Assembly (NCBI RefSeq): GCF_024438035.1
Contig: NZ_JANFQF010000011.1
Coordinates: 149,459 to 213,458, forward strand
Direction: 5' to 3'
From: Rhodococcus tibetensis
GTDB lineage: Bacteria; Actinomycetota; Actinomycetes; Mycobacteriales; Mycobacteriaceae
DNA: 64,000 bases
Positions 1 to 11,105 of this stretch are shown piece after piece. The translations under genes and the position numbers were made by a program. Position 1 is the stretch's first letter. Each line of letters begins with the position of its first letter. Below the pieces are notes generated by a model that saw only the letters and a list, made by a program, of their open reading frames with translations, did not search any database and was not told the origin of the DNA.

Positions 1-2
1 GC

Positions 3-1169
3 GCGGTGTCCCAATACCCGGCGTACTCGCTGGCACGATCCAACTTCGACTCCGTTGCCGGTCAGACGTGCGGCCTTGCCGAGGACGTCCTCGTCGAAGG
101 CGACACCAACGGCGGCAATCTCGCACCCATCCCCGACCCCACGACGCCACTGGCCGACCCCGCCGATCCACTCGGTGGTGCCGCGCCCACCGGCTTCTCC
201 CCCAACGGTGTGCCCTCCGATCTCACCGCCGATTACGTCGAGGTCAAACAGGGCATGGGCAACACCGACAACCAGAGCGTCGGCCCCAGCTTCGAGACCG
301 GCGGCAGCGCCGGCACCAGCGGCGGCACCGGACGCACCGGCGTCAACGGCAGCACCGCCAAGCTTCCGTTCGGACTCGACCCCAGCACCACCCCGGTCAT
401 GGGCAGCTACCAGGAAGGCGTCCAGGAACCGGCCACATTGTCGTCCAGCTGGTACGCACTTCCCGAGCGCAGCGAGAAGTCCCCGCTCGTCGTCATGTCG
501 GCCGCGGGACGTATCTGGTCAGTCGACCCGACGGGCGCCACCACCTACGGGCAGTCCCTCCTCGTCGAGTACGGCAAGCGTCAGCCCGACGGCACCGTGC
601 AGATCCAGGGCACCTACCTGCCCAAGGACATCGGGCCCGCGCCGTCGTGGCGGAATCTGCGGGTCCCCATCGACGAACTCGCACCCGACACCGACGCGGT
701 CCGGATCATCGCGAACGATCCGAACCTCACCGGCGATCAGTGGCTCGCGTTCACCCCGCCTCGGGTTCCGACGCTCGACACGCTCAACTCGACGATCGGC
801 AGCACGCAGCCGGTTCTCCTCGACTGGGCCGTGGGGCTTCAATTCCCTTGCCAGCGACCGTTCGACCACCAGAACGGGGTCGCGGAGATGCCGAACTACC
901 GCATCCTCCCCGACCGGCCACTCGCCGTCAGCTCCACCGACACCTGGCAGTCCGCCGAAAACGGTGGCCCGCTAGGGTTCACCGAACTGCTGGCAGGCGC
1001 CACCGCCATCCCCACCTACATGCGGGACGACTGGGGTCGCGACTGGGGCTCGCTCGAGCGTTTCGACCGGTACTACCCGGACGCCACCGCAGCCAACGTC
1101 GACGCCGCCACCAGCACCAGGTCCGGACTGTGGTCGCCCGGCACCCTGCGGGTGTACGACAGCCCGTAG
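3..1169 (+). CDS. Arabinosyltransferase (Emb family), C-terminal part
   Basis: Partial gene: the reading frame is open at the window edge, so the true start and the membrane domain lie upstream. The visible 388 residues match the extracytoplasmic C-terminal region of Emb arabinofuranosyltransferases, which extend the arabinan of arabinogalactan or lipoarabinomannan from decaprenyl-phosphoryl-arabinose. In the known family this region is a carbohydrate-binding domain outside the membrane. Recognisable stretches include GLDPSTTPVMGSYQ, SSWYALPER and the terminal RYYPDATAANVDAAT. Which Emb paralogue it is cannot be decided from the tail. Emb genes lie just before the mycolate cluster in mycobacteria, which agrees with the genes that follow here. 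Confidence 0.88.
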   Translation, partial: AVSQYPAYSLARSNFDSVAGQTCGLAEDVLVEGDTNGGNLAPIPDPTTPLADPADPLGGAAPTGFSPNGVPSDLTADYVEVKQGMGNTDNQSVGPSFETGGSAGTSGGTGRTGVNGSTAKLPFGLDPSTTPVMGSYQEGVQEPATLSSSWYALPERSEKSPLVVMSAAGRIWSVDPTGATTYGQSLLVEYGKRQPDGTVQIQGTYLPKDIGPAPSWRNLRVPIDELAPDTDAVRIIANDPNLTGDQWLAFTPPRVPTLDTLNSTIGSTQPVLLDWAVGLQFPCQRPFDHQNGVAEMPNYRILPDRPLAVSSTDTWQSAENGGPLGFTELLAGATAIPTYMRDDWGRDWGSLERFDRYYPDATAANVDAATSTRSGLWSPGTLRVYDSP

Positions 1170-1188
1170 CCCCTCTCCTGCGTTGATT

Positions 1189-1239
1189 CGACCGATGTCA
1201 CACGGGTGCAGTTCGGCTGCGCGCGTGTGACATCGGTCG
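1189..1239. terminator. Long inverted repeat after the arabinosyltransferase gene
   Basis: Perfect 16-bp arms CGACCGATGTCACACG (1189-1204) and CGTGTGACATCGGTCG (1224-1239) are separated by 19 nt, starting 20 nt after the emb stop. There is no T-run, so it would be an actinobacterial-type hairpin terminator. The arms also carry GTCACAC, so an operator role is possible. Confidence 0.55.
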
Positions 1240-1265
1240 TTCGGGGCAGTCCACCTCGGCGTGGG

Positions 1266-1292
1266 TTATCCACAACTTCCGGTTCATCCACA
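1266..1292 (+). promoter_or_regulatory. DnaA-box-like pair upstream of the AbiEi-like gene
   Basis: TTATCCACA at 1266-1274 matches the classical DnaA box exactly. TCATCCACA at 1284-1292 differs at one position. They lie 52-78 nt before the next gene. No replication function is implied by sequence alone. Confidence 0.3.
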
Positions 1293-1343
1293 GGCCAATG
1301 TGCCACCTCCACGTTCCCGGCCGAGTGCCCGAGGACTCACGGC

Positions 1344-2330
1344 ATGCTCTGTTCCATGCAACGTGGAACCTGGGCCGACGACCTTTCTGCTGTCACCGCA
1401 ATCAGCCGGAACGCCGTGGTGCGGACGGCCGCCCTCGAACGGCTGGGCATCGCGAAGGGAACGATCTCCGCACGCTGCAGTGAGCGTGGTCCGTGGCAGC
1501 GCATCCTGCCCGGCGTGGTCTTGCTGCACAACGGGCCGCCCACGACGCTGCAGCGGAACCTGGCGGCGCTCGAGTACGGCGGACCCGACTCACTGCTGTC
1601 GGGGCACGCAGCACTGGCCGCACTCGGGTACAACCAGTCGACGTCGAGAAACGATGTGCTGCTTCTCATTCCATCGATCCGCCATCGACGTGACTGGGCG
1701 TACGTGAAGGTCGAACGGACGTGGCGCATGCCCACCCCGGTCCAGCGCGGACAGCTCCGGCTCGCGCCTCCCGAACGCAGCCTCCTGGATGCGGCGCGGC
1801 GGACCCTGCAACCCGACAGTTGTCGTGCGCTGCTCGCAGACGGGGTTCAGCGCGGCGATGTCACGATCGACGACCTCGCGCGGGAACTCGCGTCGGGCAG
1901 CCACCGGGGAAGCCGATTACCGCGCGCGGTACTTCGGGAGCTGAGCGAAAACGCACATTCCGTCGCCGGGGCTCACGCTCAGAAGTTGTACTCCTCGAGT
2001 GACCTTGCGCCCATGCAGCACAACGTCGACGTGCTCTCGGCCACCGGCCAGTGGCTCGCCCGTCCCGACGGGTGGCTCGACGACGTGGCCGTGGCATGGG
2101 AGATCGACACGCTGAAGTATCATTTCTCCGCGGAACTGCACGAGGCCACCGTCATTCGGCGGGCGCGGATGCAGCGAGAGGGCATCGTCGTGGTAACCCA
2201 CCTGCCCGAGCAGATCCAGACAGAACCGGCGACCGTGCTGGCAGACCTGCGCGCCGCCCGGACCCTCGCAGCCTCACGCCGGCGCCCCTCGGTGTTCGTC
2301 AGTGCCGAGCACCTTCGGCGGTCGGCGTGA
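1344..2330 (+). CDS. AbiEi-like / DUF559-like regulator protein
   Basis: A 328-residue protein of the actinobacterial group annotated as type IV toxin-antitoxin AbiEi-like proteins: an N-terminal winged-helix-like region (AISRNAVVRTAALERLGIAK, about residues 18-37), then RILPGVVLL and SLLDAARR, and a C-terminal nuclease-like fold around WEIDTLKYH. Family members are cytosolic DNA-binding or nuclease-related proteins whose roles are mostly unknown. The ATG at 1344 has GAGGA 8 nt upstream; a second ATG at 1356 is possible. No AbiEii-type toxin gene follows, since the next gene is accD4 on the other strand, so this is a solitary gene and toxin-antitoxin function is doubtful. Confidence 0.7.
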   Translation: MLCSMQRGTWADDLSAVTAISRNAVVRTAALERLGIAKGTISARCSERGPWQRILPGVVLLHNGPPTTLQRNLAALEYGGPDSLLSGHAALAALGYNQSTSRNDVLLLIPSIRHRRDWAYVKVERTWRMPTPVQRGQLRLAPPERSLLDAARRTLQPDSCRALLADGVQRGDVTIDDLARELASGSHRGSRLPRAVLRELSENAHSVAGAHAQKLYSSSDLAPMQHNVDVLSATGQWLARPDGWLDDVAVAWEIDTLKYHFSAELHEATVIRRARMQREGIVVVTHLPEQIQTEPATVLADLRAARTLAASRRRPSVFVSAEHLRRSA

Positions 2331-2368
2331 CCTCCGTGGTTCCCGGCGGTTGTGGCGGCGGGAGGGTG

Positions 2369-3913
2369 TCAGAGGGGCATCAAGTCGTGCTTGCGCGGAT
2401 TGCGCTGCACCGTCTTGTCGCGCAGCATCGTCAGCGCCTTACGGATCTCGAGCCTGGTCGTGGAGGGCTCGATCACCGCGTCGATGTAGCCTCGCTCGGC
2501 GGCGATGTACGGCGTCGCGATGTTCTCGTTGTAGAAGTTGATCAGCTGACGCCGCACCGCGGGAGCGTTGTCGCCGGCGGCCTCGATCTGACGGCGGCCG
2601 ATGAGATCGACGGCACCCTCGGCACCCATGACGGCAATGCGGGCGGTGGGCCACGCAAAGTTGATGTCGGCCCCGAGCTGCTTGGACCCCATGACGGCGT
2701 ACGCGCCGCCGTAAGCCTTACGGATCACGACCGTCACCTTGGGAACTGTCGCGGTGACGAACGCGAAGATGAACCGCCCGCCCCGCTTGATGACGCCGAT
2801 CCTCTCCTGTTCGAGACCCGGAAGGAACCCAGGCGTATCGACCGCGAACACCAGCGGGATGTCGAAGGCGTCACAGATACGGATGAAATGAGCGGCCTTG
2901 TCGGACGCCGCGGCGTCCAGTGCGCCCGCCGCGACCAGCGGCTGGTTCGCGATCACTCCGACCGTGCGCCCGTCCACTCGCGCGAAGCCGGTGATGATGT
3001 TCAGCGCGACCTGCCCGCCGATCTCGTGGAACTCACCGTCGTCGAAGATCCGAAGAAGGATGTCGTGCATGTCGTAGCCGGCGTTGTCGGCGTCGGGAAT
3101 GAACGTGTCGAGATCCCGGTCGGAGTCCGTGATCTCCGGTTCCAGACCTGGGTTGACGACCGGCGGCAGCTCCATGCAGCTCGACGGCAGGAAGCTGAGG
3201 TATTTGCGCACCCACTCGAACGCGGCCTTCTCATCGGCCGCGACATGGTGCAGGTTGCCGTACTGCGCCTGGTTCCGGGCGCCACCGAGTTCCTCGAGGC
3301 TGACGTCCTCGCCCGTGATCTTCCGCACCACGTCGGGTCCGGTCACGAACATGTACGACTCCTCCGTGGCCACGAGGATGTCGGTGTTGATGGGCGCGTA
3401 CACGGCACCACCGGCGCACTTACCGAGGATCATGGAGATCTGCGGGCACATCCCGGACAGGGGCTCCTGACGGCGGCCGAGCTCCGCGTACCACGCCAGC
3501 GAGGTGACCGCGTCCTGGACACGGGCGCCACCGGAGTCGTTGATGCCCACGCAGGGGCAACCGATCTTGGCCGCGAATTCCATGATCGCCGCGACCTTCC
3601 GGCCGAACATCTCGCCGACGGAACCACCGAAGACGGTCTGGTCGTGGGAGAACACCGCGACCGGGCGTCCCTCGACGGTGCCGTGGCCCGTGACGACACC
3701 ATCGCTGTACAAGGCGTTGGGGTCACCGGGCTGGCGCATGAGTGCACCCACCTCGATGAAGCTTCCCGGGTCGAGAAGCATGTCGATGCGTTCGCGTGCG
3801 CTGGGTATCCCCTTCTTCGCACGTTTGGCGATCGCCTGCTCCCCCGCGGGTTCCTTGGCTACGTCGAGCTTCTCACGCAGCTCCGCCAGCTTCTCTGCGG
3901 TGGTCGTGGTCAC
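2369..3913 (-). CDS. accD4: Acyl-CoA carboxylase carboxyltransferase subunit AccD4
   Basis: Carboxyltransferase beta subunit of 514 aa. With a biotinylated alpha subunit (AccA3 type) it carboxylates the long-chain acyl-CoA that becomes the alpha branch of mycolic acids, giving the extender unit for Pks13. Family features are visible: [11 protein letters not shown] near residue 90, [10 protein letters not shown] near 124, DTPGFLPG near 356 and [17 protein letters not shown] near 399. The GTG start (3911-3913) shares one base with the pks13 stop TAG, so translation is probably coupled. The order fadD32-pks13-accD4 is the conserved mycolate condensation operon. AccD4 rather than another AccD is assigned mainly from this context. 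Confidence 0.95.
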   Translation of the reverse strand: MTTTTAEKLAELREKLDVAKEPAGEQAIAKRAKKGIPSARERIDMLLDPGSFIEVGALMRQPGDPNALYSDGVVTGHGTVEGRPVAVFSHDQTVFGGSVGEMFGRKVAAIMEFAAKIGCPCVGINDSGGARVQDAVTSLAWYAELGRRQEPLSGMCPQISMILGKCAGGAVYAPINTDILVATEESYMFVTGPDVVRKITGEDVSLEELGGARNQAQYGNLHHVAADEKAAFEWVRKYLSFLPSSCMELPPVVNPGLEPEITDSDRDLDTFIPDADNAGYDMHDILLRIFDDGEFHEIGGQVALNIITGFARVDGRTVGVIANQPLVAAGALDAAASDKAAHFIRICDAFDIPLVFAVDTPGFLPGLEQERIGVIKRGGRFIFAFVTATVPKVTVVIRKAYGGAYAVMGSKQLGADINFAWPTARIAVMGAEGAVDLIGRRQIEAAGDNAPAVRRQLINFYNENIATPYIAAERGYIDAVIEPSTTRLEIRKALTMLRDKTVQRNPRKHDLMPL

Positions 3914-6900
3914 TACTGTGCTCCGATTCCGACGGCTCGGATGGCCGCCAGCTTCTTGGTGAGATCGGCCCCGACCTTGGCGATGTACGGCTCGTCGACG
4001 ATCTGCAAGTGGTCGCCGCCGACGTGGATGATCTCCAGGTTCTCCACTGCGTCACCCCAGCCGCCGTCGGGCTTACGAGTCTTGAAAGCGGGCTCGAGCT
4101 GCATGACGTCGTCGTGATAGCGGTCGGCCATGTAGAGGACCACCTCGCCGTCGTACTGCTCGAGCTGGGCGGTTTGGATGGCCCGGTTGTCGAGCCACGA
4201 CGTGCGCTGGTGCTCGATGATGCCGCCGGGAATCTTGGTGCCGCTCAGCTTCAGCAACTCCGTGAGGATCTTGACCTGCTCCTCGTCGCTGCCTGCCGCC
4301 GCGAGTTTGTCGTACGGCAGCGGGTAGTCGACGTTGTAGGTCTTTTTCGCGAACGCCGCGTAACGCTGCCAGCGCTTCCGGATCTCGTCCGGAGTCTCCG
4401 GCACCTCTTCGCCCGCCATGACGGTGTCGATCAGGCCGACGATCCGGACGTCGGCGCCCTCGGCGCGCAGCAGCTTGGCCACCGCATACGCCAGCACACC
4501 ACCGAGCGACCAGCCGTACAGCACGTACGGCCCCTCGCCCTGGATCTCACGGATCAACGGGAGGTACTCGGCGGCCCGCTTTTCGATCGGACCTTCCGTG
4601 CGCTCGAACCCGTACATCGGCGTGCCCGCAGGCAGTCGCTTGAGCAGCGGTTCGTAGACCACGGTCGACCCGCCGGCCGGATGGAACACGAACACCGGTA
4701 CGGCAGTAGACCCTTCGGGACGCGCGCGCAGCGTGCGCACCAATCCATCGATCTTGCCGGAGTCCTCGAGGAATCCGCGGACTACGTTGGCCAGCTCCTC
4801 GATGGTGGTGGCATCGAGGACGTCGTCGAACGTGATCTCCCCGTTCGCACGCTCGGACAGGCGTGCTGCCAGCTTCTCCGCCACCTCGTCACCGACGATC
4901 GGCAACGTGTTGAAGATGCCCTTCGCGGACTCCCCGGTGACGACCGCCCACGTGGCGAAGGTCAGCCGCTCGGCCGCATCACGCGGTGGGACGTCCGAAC
5001 CTGTCGCATCCGCGAACGCTTCCTTACTCTGCAGCGAATTACCGTCCGACACAGCGGTTTCTTGCATGGCCGGTTCCGCCACCCGCTCCGGCGCCGGCGT
5101 CGACTCGACGGTAACTTCGGCTTCGACGGACGTGTCCTCGGCATCATGAGCGGACTCCGCCGCCTCCGCATCATGCGCCGACTCCGCCGCCTCCGCGGCC
5201 TCCTTCTCGGCCTTCTGCTTGTCGGCGAGCGCCTGCACCTCTTCACGGTTCTCCACCGCGTACCGCAGGTACTTGCCCACCTCCATGAGATTGGCGTCCT
5301 TGACGGCCTGCAACTGAAGCTGCGGGATGTCGAACTCGTACTCGACGCGATTCTTGATCCGCACGGCCATCAGCGAGTCGAGGCCCAACTCGATGAGCGG
5401 GATCTCCGCGGGCAGATCTTCCGGCGAGTAGCCCATCGACTCCGCGACGATCAGCGCCAAGCGGTCGTCCAGCGACTGCGAACCGTTCGGGTCCCACTTG
5501 TCCCCGATGTCTTCGACGACCTCGGGCAGCTCCTCCACCGGTTCGGTCGACGGCGCCGCGGTAGCCACCGGCTCCGGGAGCACCGCACCCGAGGTGACGG
5601 CTGCATCGAACAGCAGAGTGAAGCCGGACGCGCTCCGGGCATGCACCTGGACGGACGCACCACCGGGATGAGTGGTGAGCGTGGTGGTGAGGGTTCCGTC
5701 CACCGGGACCTCGGCGTGGGAAATCGACGCGGTCAGCGCGACATCCGACAGCACCCGGGACGCGGCGGCGGTGACCAGCGCGGGCAGGTCGGTGACGACG
5801 TCTGCCTGGACCTCCCACACGTGGCGGCCATCGGGCAACGACACGTGCGCACCGGGAACGCGGTTGTTCCCGCTCGACGTGATGCGACTCTCCACCCAGT
5901 ACGGCTTCCGGAGCCACGCCGTGCGCGGCACGGGCGCGTAGTCGCCTTCGGGCAGCAACGACGACAGGTCGACCGCGTGTCCGTGTACGTACAACTGCGC
6001 GAGCGCGGCGAGCACACCGAGCGGCTCGTCTTCCTTGCGCTTGAGCGTCTGGATGAGCTGCATGTCGTGCAAGCCGGCGTCGAAAGCCGTCGCCGCCACC
6101 GACATCAGTGCCACGGGGTTCGGCGACAACTCCACGAACGTGGTGTGCCCGCTTCCGACAGCGAGGCGCACGGCGTTGGTGAAGTACACGCTGTGGCGCA
6201 GACCCTTGGTCCAGTACTCCTCGCGGTGGATCGGCTCGTGACCGGCGCGGTAGTAGGTGTCCTGATCGACCGAGGAGTACACGCCGAGCTGCAGCTTGGT
6301 GGGCTCGATGCCGGCCAGTTCGGCGGCCAGCTCGCCCAACAGGGGGTCTACCTGAGAGGTGTGGCTCGCGCCCTTCGTCTGAAGGACCCGGGCCATCTTC
6401 TCTTCCCCCTCGGCCCGCGCGACGATCGCGTTGACCTCGGACTCGGGTCCCCCGATCACCGTATGGGTCGGAGCCGCGTACACGCAGACCTCGAGATGCG
6501 GGAAGTCCGGGAGAACGGTCTCGATCTCGGCCGCGCTGTATTCGACGAGTGCCATCAGACGGATGTCGTCGCCTTCGAGCGTGGCCTCGGCCTCACCCAT
6601 CAACCGCGACCGGGCGCAGATCACCCGCACGGCGTCCTCGAGTGGCAGACCACCGGAGATGTACGCCGCGGCGGCCTCGCCCATAGAGTGACCGACCACG
6701 GCCTCCGCCTCGGCACCGTGATGACGCAGCAACGCCGCCAGGCCGATCTGGATGGTGAAAATGCCGACCTGCGACGTCTCGACGTCGTAATCGATGCTGT
6801 CGTCGAGGAACTTCTCCTTCATGGAGTAGCCGGCCTCGTCCTCGATCAGCGCATCGACTTCGTCGATGGCCGCAGCGAACACGGAATTCTCGAGATACAG

Positions 6901-8991
6901 CTGCTTGGCCATCTTGCGATGCTGGGAACCGAAGCCCGACAGCACCCACACCGCGCCCTTCGACGACGGCGAGTCAGCCGAGAACACGCCATGACCCGGC
7001 TTGCCCGCGGCGACCGCACGCAGTCCGGTGATGGCCTCGGAACGAGTCTTCGCCAGGACCACGGCGCGGGAACGACCGTGGTTGCGGCGAGCGAGGGCAC
7101 GAGCGACATCGGCGAGGGGCGTGGTGCTGCCCTCTTCCGTTTCGAGCCAGTCGGCGAGGTCGGCGGCGGCGCGGCGACGACGCGAGGGCAGCGCACCCGA
7201 CACCGAAAGGACGACGGTCTGCGGGGCGGGCGTGGTCTGCGGGGCGGGTGCGGCGATGTCGGCCGTGCCCGCAGCACTGTCGACGGAGTCCGGTGCCTCG
7301 GTCTCGTCATCTGCGACCGGGCCGGTGTACTCACGCACGACGACGTGGGCGTTGGTGCCACCGAAGCCGAATCCGGACACACCGGCCACCGCGGCGCCCG
7401 AGTAGCGCGGCCAGGCGGCACCTTCCGGAATGACCTGCAGGTGAGCCTTGTCGAACGCGATGTACGGGTTGGGTCCCGCGTAGTTCAGGGTGGGCGGCAG
7501 GGTGTCTTCCTGCATCGCCAGCACGACCTTGATGAGTCCGGCCGCACCGGCCGCTGCCTCGAGATGCCCGAAGTTGGTCTTGGCGGACCCGAGCAGCGCA
7601 GGCTTGTCGTCGGCACGTCCACGCCCGACGACGCGGCCGAGCGCGTCGGCCTCGATCGGATCACCGAGGATGGTGCCGGTGCCGTGAGCTTCGATGTAGT
7701 CGACAGCCGAAGGATTGATGCCGGCGTCGCGGTACGCGTGTCTCAGGACATCTGCCTGAGCGTCCGGGTTCGGTGCCGCGAGACCGTTGGAACGGCCGTC
7801 CTGGTTGACCGCGCTACCGGCGATCACTGCCAGAACCTGGTCGCCGTCGCGCTCGGCATCGTCGAGGCGTTTCAGGACGACGAGACCTCCGCCCTCGGCC
7901 CGGATCATGCCGTCTGCGTCGGCGGAGAACGCCTTGATCCGGCCGTTGGGGGCCATCACCCCCAGCTGGTCGAAGCCCAGCGTCGCGGGGGGAGTGACGA
8001 GCATGTTGACGCCGCCGGCGAGTGCGACGTCGGATTCGCCGGACCGCAGCGAACGCACAGCCTGATGCACGGCGACCAGTGAAGAGGAGCACGCCGTATC
8101 GAGCGCGACGGACGGCCCGCGGAAGTCGTAGAAGTAGGAGACGCGGTTCGCGACGATCGCCGTCGACGTGCCGGTCAGCGCATACGGATGAGCGCCGCCC
8201 TCGGCACTGACCGCCAACATCTGATAATCGTTGGCCGAGCTGCCGATGAACACGCCGACCTGCTCACCCTTGAGATCGCTCGCGGGAATGCGGGCGTGCT
8301 CGAGAGCCTCCCAGGTCAACTCCATGGCCAGGCGCTGCTGCGGGTCGACGTTGACGACCTCGAGCGGGGACATCGCGAAGAACTCCGCGTCGAAGCCCTT
8401 CACGTCGTCGAGGTAGCCGCCCTGAGTGTTGGCCTTCTCGACTGCTGCCTTGATCTGCGGGTCGGCGGTGAACTCCTCCCACCGGCCCTCGGGCAGATCG
8501 GAGATGCCGTCGCGGCCCTCCGCAAGCATCTCCCACATCTCGGCCGGGGTCTTCCCGGCTCCCGGGAATCGGGTCGAGAGTCCCACGATTGCGATGTCGT
8601 GTGCGTCCGACGTCGGCGCGGCCGCGTAGTAGGCGGCATCGGCCGAATCGTCGAGCTGCTCGGGCTCACCCTCGATGATGCGCGTGGCAAGTGAAGCGAT
8701 GGTCGGGTGCTGGTAGGCGACCGTCGCCGTGAGCGTCACTCCGACCAGTTCTTCGATCTCGCCGCTCAAGGCGACGGCATCGCGGGACGAGAGGCCGAAT
8801 TCTTCCATCGGGCGGTCGTCGGTGATCTGGCCGACCGGCTGGCCGGTGGCGTCGGCGACCCAGTTGCGCAGCCACTCACGCAGCTGCGCGACCGTCATAT
8901 CGCCGGCAGACCCCGTCGCCCGGTCCACATCGCTCGTGGTCGCCTTCGCCCCGCCCGCGCTGTTACCCCGGTCTTCATTCAATTCAGCCAT
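3913..8991 (-). CDS. pks13: Polyketide synthase Pks13, mycolate condensase
   Basis: Type I PKS of about 1692 aa that joins two fatty acyl chains to give the mycolic beta-keto ester. Domains in order: N-terminal ACP with phosphopantetheine Ser69 (FGLSSRDAV), which receives the FadD32 product; ketosynthase with Cys301 (DTACSSS), HGTGT and NFGHLEA; acyltransferase with Ser769 (GHSMGEA); second ACP with Ser1206 (GLDSLMAV); an Ala/Glu-rich linker about residues 1265-1315; and thioesterase with Ser1495 (YGWSLGG), which transfers the product to trehalose. ATG at 8991 is preferred over an upstream TTG at 8994 because GGTGAG precedes it. All catalytic residues are present. The gap to fadD32 is 31 bp. 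Confidence 0.97.
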   Translation of the reverse strand: MAELNEDRGNSAGGAKATTSDVDRATGSAGDMTVAQLREWLRNWVADATGQPVGQITDDRPMEEFGLSSRDAVALSGEIEELVGVTLTATVAYQHPTIASLATRIIEGEPEQLDDSADAAYYAAAPTSDAHDIAIVGLSTRFPGAGKTPAEMWEMLAEGRDGISDLPEGRWEEFTADPQIKAAVEKANTQGGYLDDVKGFDAEFFAMSPLEVVNVDPQQRLAMELTWEALEHARIPASDLKGEQVGVFIGSSANDYQMLAVSAEGGAHPYALTGTSTAIVANRVSYFYDFRGPSVALDTACSSSLVAVHQAVRSLRSGESDVALAGGVNMLVTPPATLGFDQLGVMAPNGRIKAFSADADGMIRAEGGGLVVLKRLDDAERDGDQVLAVIAGSAVNQDGRSNGLAAPNPDAQADVLRHAYRDAGINPSAVDYIEAHGTGTILGDPIEADALGRVVGRGRADDKPALLGSAKTNFGHLEAAAGAAGLIKVVLAMQEDTLPPTLNYAGPNPYIAFDKAHLQVIPEGAAWPRYSGAAVAGVSGFGFGGTNAHVVVREYTGPVADDETEAPDSVDSAAGTADIAAPAPQTTPAPQTVVLSVSGALPSRRRRAAADLADWLETEEGSTTPLADVARALARRNHGRSRAVVLAKTRSEAITGLRAVAAGKPGHGVFSADSPSSKGAVWVLSGFGSQHRKMAKQLYLENSVFAAAIDEVDALIEDEAGYSMKEKFLDDSIDYDVETSQVGIFTIQIGLAALLRHHGAEAEAVVGHSMGEAAAAYISGGLPLEDAVRVICARSRLMGEAEATLEGDDIRLMALVEYSAAEIETVLPDFPHLEVCVYAAPTHTVIGGPESEVNAIVARAEGEEKMARVLQTKGASHTSQVDPLLGELAAELAGIEPTKLQLGVYSSVDQDTYYRAGHEPIHREEYWTKGLRHSVYFTNAVRLAVGSGHTTFVELSPNPVALMSVAATAFDAGLHDMQLIQTLKRKEDEPLGVLAALAQLYVHGHAVDLSSLLPEGDYAPVPRTAWLRKPYWVESRITSSGNNRVPGAHVSLPDGRHVWEVQADVVTDLPALVTAAASRVLSDVALTASISHAEVPVDGTLTTTLTTHPGGASVQVHARSASGFTLLFDAAVTSGAVLPEPVATAAPSTEPVEELPEVVEDIGDKWDPNGSQSLDDRLALIVAESMGYSPEDLPAEIPLIELGLDSLMAVRIKNRVEYEFDIPQLQLQAVKDANLMEVGKYLRYAVENREEVQALADKQKAEKEAAEAAESAHDAEAAESAHDAEDTSVEAEVTVESTPAPERVAEPAMQETAVSDGNSLQSKEAFADATGSDVPPRDAAERLTFATWAVVTGESAKGIFNTLPIVGDEVAEKLAARLSERANGEITFDDVLDATTIEELANVVRGFLEDSGKIDGLVRTLRARPEGSTAVPVFVFHPAGGSTVVYEPLLKRLPAGTPMYGFERTEGPIEKRAAEYLPLIREIQGEGPYVLYGWSLGGVLAYAVAKLLRAEGADVRIVGLIDTVMAGEEVPETPDEIRKRWQRYAAFAKKTYNVDYPLPYDKLAAAGSDEEQVKILTELLKLSGTKIPGGIIEHQRTSWLDNRAIQTAQLEQYDGEVVLYMADRYHDDVMQLEPAFKTRKPDGGWGDAVENLEIIHVGGDHLQIVDEPYIAKVGADLTKKLAAIRAVGIGAQ

Positions 8992-9022
8992 CAACTCACC
9001 AAGCTACCCGTCAGAAAGTGGA

Positions 9023-10918
9023 CTAGTCGGAAACGCTATCGGGGAAGGCCGTCTGCGTGTATCCGCCACGCAGGGTCCCTTCGATGTAGCTCGCCTTGCA
9101 CGCACGGCGGGCGATCTTGCCGCTCGAGGTGCGCGGAATGGACCCCGCGGGGACCAGCAGAATGTCGCGTGCGGTCACGCCGTGCCTGCTCGAGATGGCT
9201 GCCCGCACCGTGTCGGAGATGGGCTGCGGATCGGCCTTTCCTGCGCCGGGGGCGCGCTCGGCAACGATGACGAGCTGCTCCGAGGAATCGTCGGGATCGA
9301 ATGACAGGCCCGACTGTGTGTTCTCGAACACGACCGACGGCAACTGGTTTGCCGGGACGGCGAACGCGGCCACGAATCCGGGCCGCAGGGCGGTGCTCGC
9401 CTCCTGAGCGGAGAACTCGAGATCCTGCGGGTAGTGGTTGCGGCCGTCGACGATCACGAGGTCCTTGACGCGACCCGTGATGAACAGCTCACCGTCGATG
9501 TAGACACCGAAGTCCCCGGTACGCATCCAGTGCGCGTCCTCGGGTGTGCCCTCGGCGTGGCTGCCCGCGGCGAGCCGGTTCGTGAGCTTGTTGTGGAACG
9601 TTTCTGCGGTCTCGTCGGTGCGACCCCAGTAACCGATGCCGATGTTCTCACCGTGCAGCCAGATCTCACCGACCCGGTCGTCAGGCTGCTCGATGCCCGT
9701 CTCCGGATCGACGATGGCAGCCCACTGGCTCCGCGCGACGTACCCGCAGGACACCTGCGGGATCGCGTTCTCGGCATCTTGATCCACCTTGACGACGCGT
9801 CCCGCGTTGAGCTCGTTGCGGTCGACGTAGATGACCCGCGCCTCGTCCGAATGCCGGGTCGACGACACGAACAGGGTGGCCTCGGCCATTCCGTACGACG
9901 GCTTGATCGCCGTCTTGGGCAGACCGTAGGGCGCGAACGCCTCGTTGAATTTGCGCATCGACGAGGTGGTGACCGGCTCGCTGCCGTTGATGAGGCCGAT
10001 CACATTGCTCAGGTCGAGGCTTTCGCCGTTCTTCGGCAAACCGCGGGCCGCCGCATGCTCGAAAGCGAAGTTCGGGGCAGCGGCGAAGGTACCCGCGCCG
10101 TCCGAAATCGCGGCGAGCTCCTTGATCCAGCGGTACGGGCGCTGCACGAACGCCCGGGGACTCATGATGGTGATGTACTTGCCGCCCAGCGCAGGCAGGA
10201 TGACCGTCAGCAGGCCCATGTCATGGAACAGGGGCAGCCACGTGACGCCGCGCGAGTTCTCGTTGAGCTCGATGGAGTCGACCATCTGCAGCGCGTTGGT
10301 TCCCACGGCGCGGTGGGTGATCTCGACACCGGCGGGGACACGGGTGGAGCCGGACGTGTACTGCAGGTAAGCGATGTCGTCGAGGTCGATCTCGGGGCGA
10401 ACCCAGGTGTCGCCGACGCTGTCGGGAATGGCGTCGACTGCGATGATGCGAGGGCGTTCGGCTGCGGGGAGTGACCGGAAGAACTGGCGAACACCCGCGG
10501 CGGAGGAGGTGGCCGTGAGGATCGCGGAGGGCTTGCAGTCACCGAGGACGGCATGGAGGCGGTCGGTGTGACCGGGCTCGTCGGGATCGAACAGCGGCAC
10601 CGCGATGGTGCCGGCGTGGATGGCGGCGAAGAACGAGATGACGTAATCGAGACCCTGCGGCGCAAGCACGGCGACACGGTCGCCCGGCTTGGTGACCTGC
10701 TGGAGGCGGGCAGCGACAGCGCGCAGGCGGTGACCGAACTGTTCCCAGGTCAGCTCGTGCGCTTCGCCGTCACGTTCCCGCGAATAATCGATGTAGCGGT
10801 ACGCCAACTCGTCCGAGTTCTCTCGCGTGTGACGCTGGACATAGTCGACCAACGTACTGTCCGAGTCGAGCCGGATATGGCCCTTCTCGTCGATAAAATC
10901 ATCGAACTTCGCGTTCAT
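9023..10918 (-). CDS. fadD32: Fatty-acyl-AMP ligase FadD32
   Basis: A 631-aa adenylate-forming enzyme. It activates the meromycolic acid as acyl-AMP and loads it onto the N-terminal ACP of Pks13. Motifs: [13 protein letters not shown] (ATP-binding P-loop), [19 protein letters not shown] and the hinge [20 protein letters not shown] typical of the FAAL/ACS superfamily. Length is close to mycobacterial FadD32 (637 aa). The ATG at 10918 has GGAGGAG 5-8 nt upstream, which rules out a longer in-frame start at 10960. First gene of the fadD32-pks13-accD4 transcription unit, with a strong palindrome 25 nt before the start codon. Confidence 0.96.
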   Translation of the reverse strand: MNAKFDDFIDEKGHIRLDSDSTLVDYVQRHTRENSDELAYRYIDYSRERDGEAHELTWEQFGHRLRAVAARLQQVTKPGDRVAVLAPQGLDYVISFFAAIHAGTIAVPLFDPDEPGHTDRLHAVLGDCKPSAILTATSSAAGVRQFFRSLPAAERPRIIAVDAIPDSVGDTWVRPEIDLDDIAYLQYTSGSTRVPAGVEITHRAVGTNALQMVDSIELNENSRGVTWLPLFHDMGLLTVILPALGGKYITIMSPRAFVQRPYRWIKELAAISDGAGTFAAAPNFAFEHAAARGLPKNGESLDLSNVIGLINGSEPVTTSSMRKFNEAFAPYGLPKTAIKPSYGMAEATLFVSSTRHSDEARVIYVDRNELNAGRVVKVDQDAENAIPQVSCGYVARSQWAAIVDPETGIEQPDDRVGEIWLHGENIGIGYWGRTDETAETFHNKLTNRLAAGSHAEGTPEDAHWMRTGDFGVYIDGELFITGRVKDLVIVDGRNHYPQDLEFSAQEASTALRPGFVAAFAVPANQLPSVVFENTQSGLSFDPDDSSEQLVIVAERAPGAGKADPQPISDTVRAAISSRHGVTARDILLVPAGSIPRTSSGKIARRACKASYIEGTLRGGYTQTAFPDSVSD

Positions 10919-10942
10919 TCCATCTCCTCCGAAGCGATCACA

Positions 10943-10965
10943 CAGGCATGCCACCGGCATGCCTG
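10943..10965. promoter_or_regulatory. Palindrome in the fadD32 leader, candidate operator
   Basis: Arms CAGGCATGCC (10943-10952) and GGCATGCCTG (10956-10965) are perfect with a 3-nt centre. The element ends 24 nt before the fadD32 ATG, in a 187-bp gap that must hold the operon promoter. A two-fold symmetric site of this length suits a TetR- or MarR-type repressor. The regulator is not identified. Confidence 0.5.
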
Positions 10966-11105
10966 CGCCCCAGACTTCCTTCGCCGAATCGGATCTTTTA
11001 CAACTCGTGGGGAATCACGTGAAACGCCACTCACCCGAATAAGTGCATCGATTCCAAACCATCGATATGTTACAGATTGGCATCGCCGCCCTCGCTACGC
11101 TGCGT

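Noticed and set aside
1344..2330. A type IV toxin-antitoxin pair at the AbiEi-like gene.
   Set aside because: No AbiEii-type nucleotidyltransferase gene follows; the downstream neighbour is accD4 on the opposite strand.
2051..4117. A 688-codon plus-strand frame opposite accD4.
   Set aside because: It runs across the end of the AbiEi-like gene and all of accD4, with composition typical of antisense frames in GC-rich genomes; accD4 is fully supported.
3796..8082. A very long open frame of over 1400 codons on the plus strand opposite pks13.
   Set aside because: It mirrors pks13 codon positions in high-GC DNA; its protein is Arg/Gly/Leu/Val/His-biased without family motifs, whereas pks13 has every catalytic motif in order.
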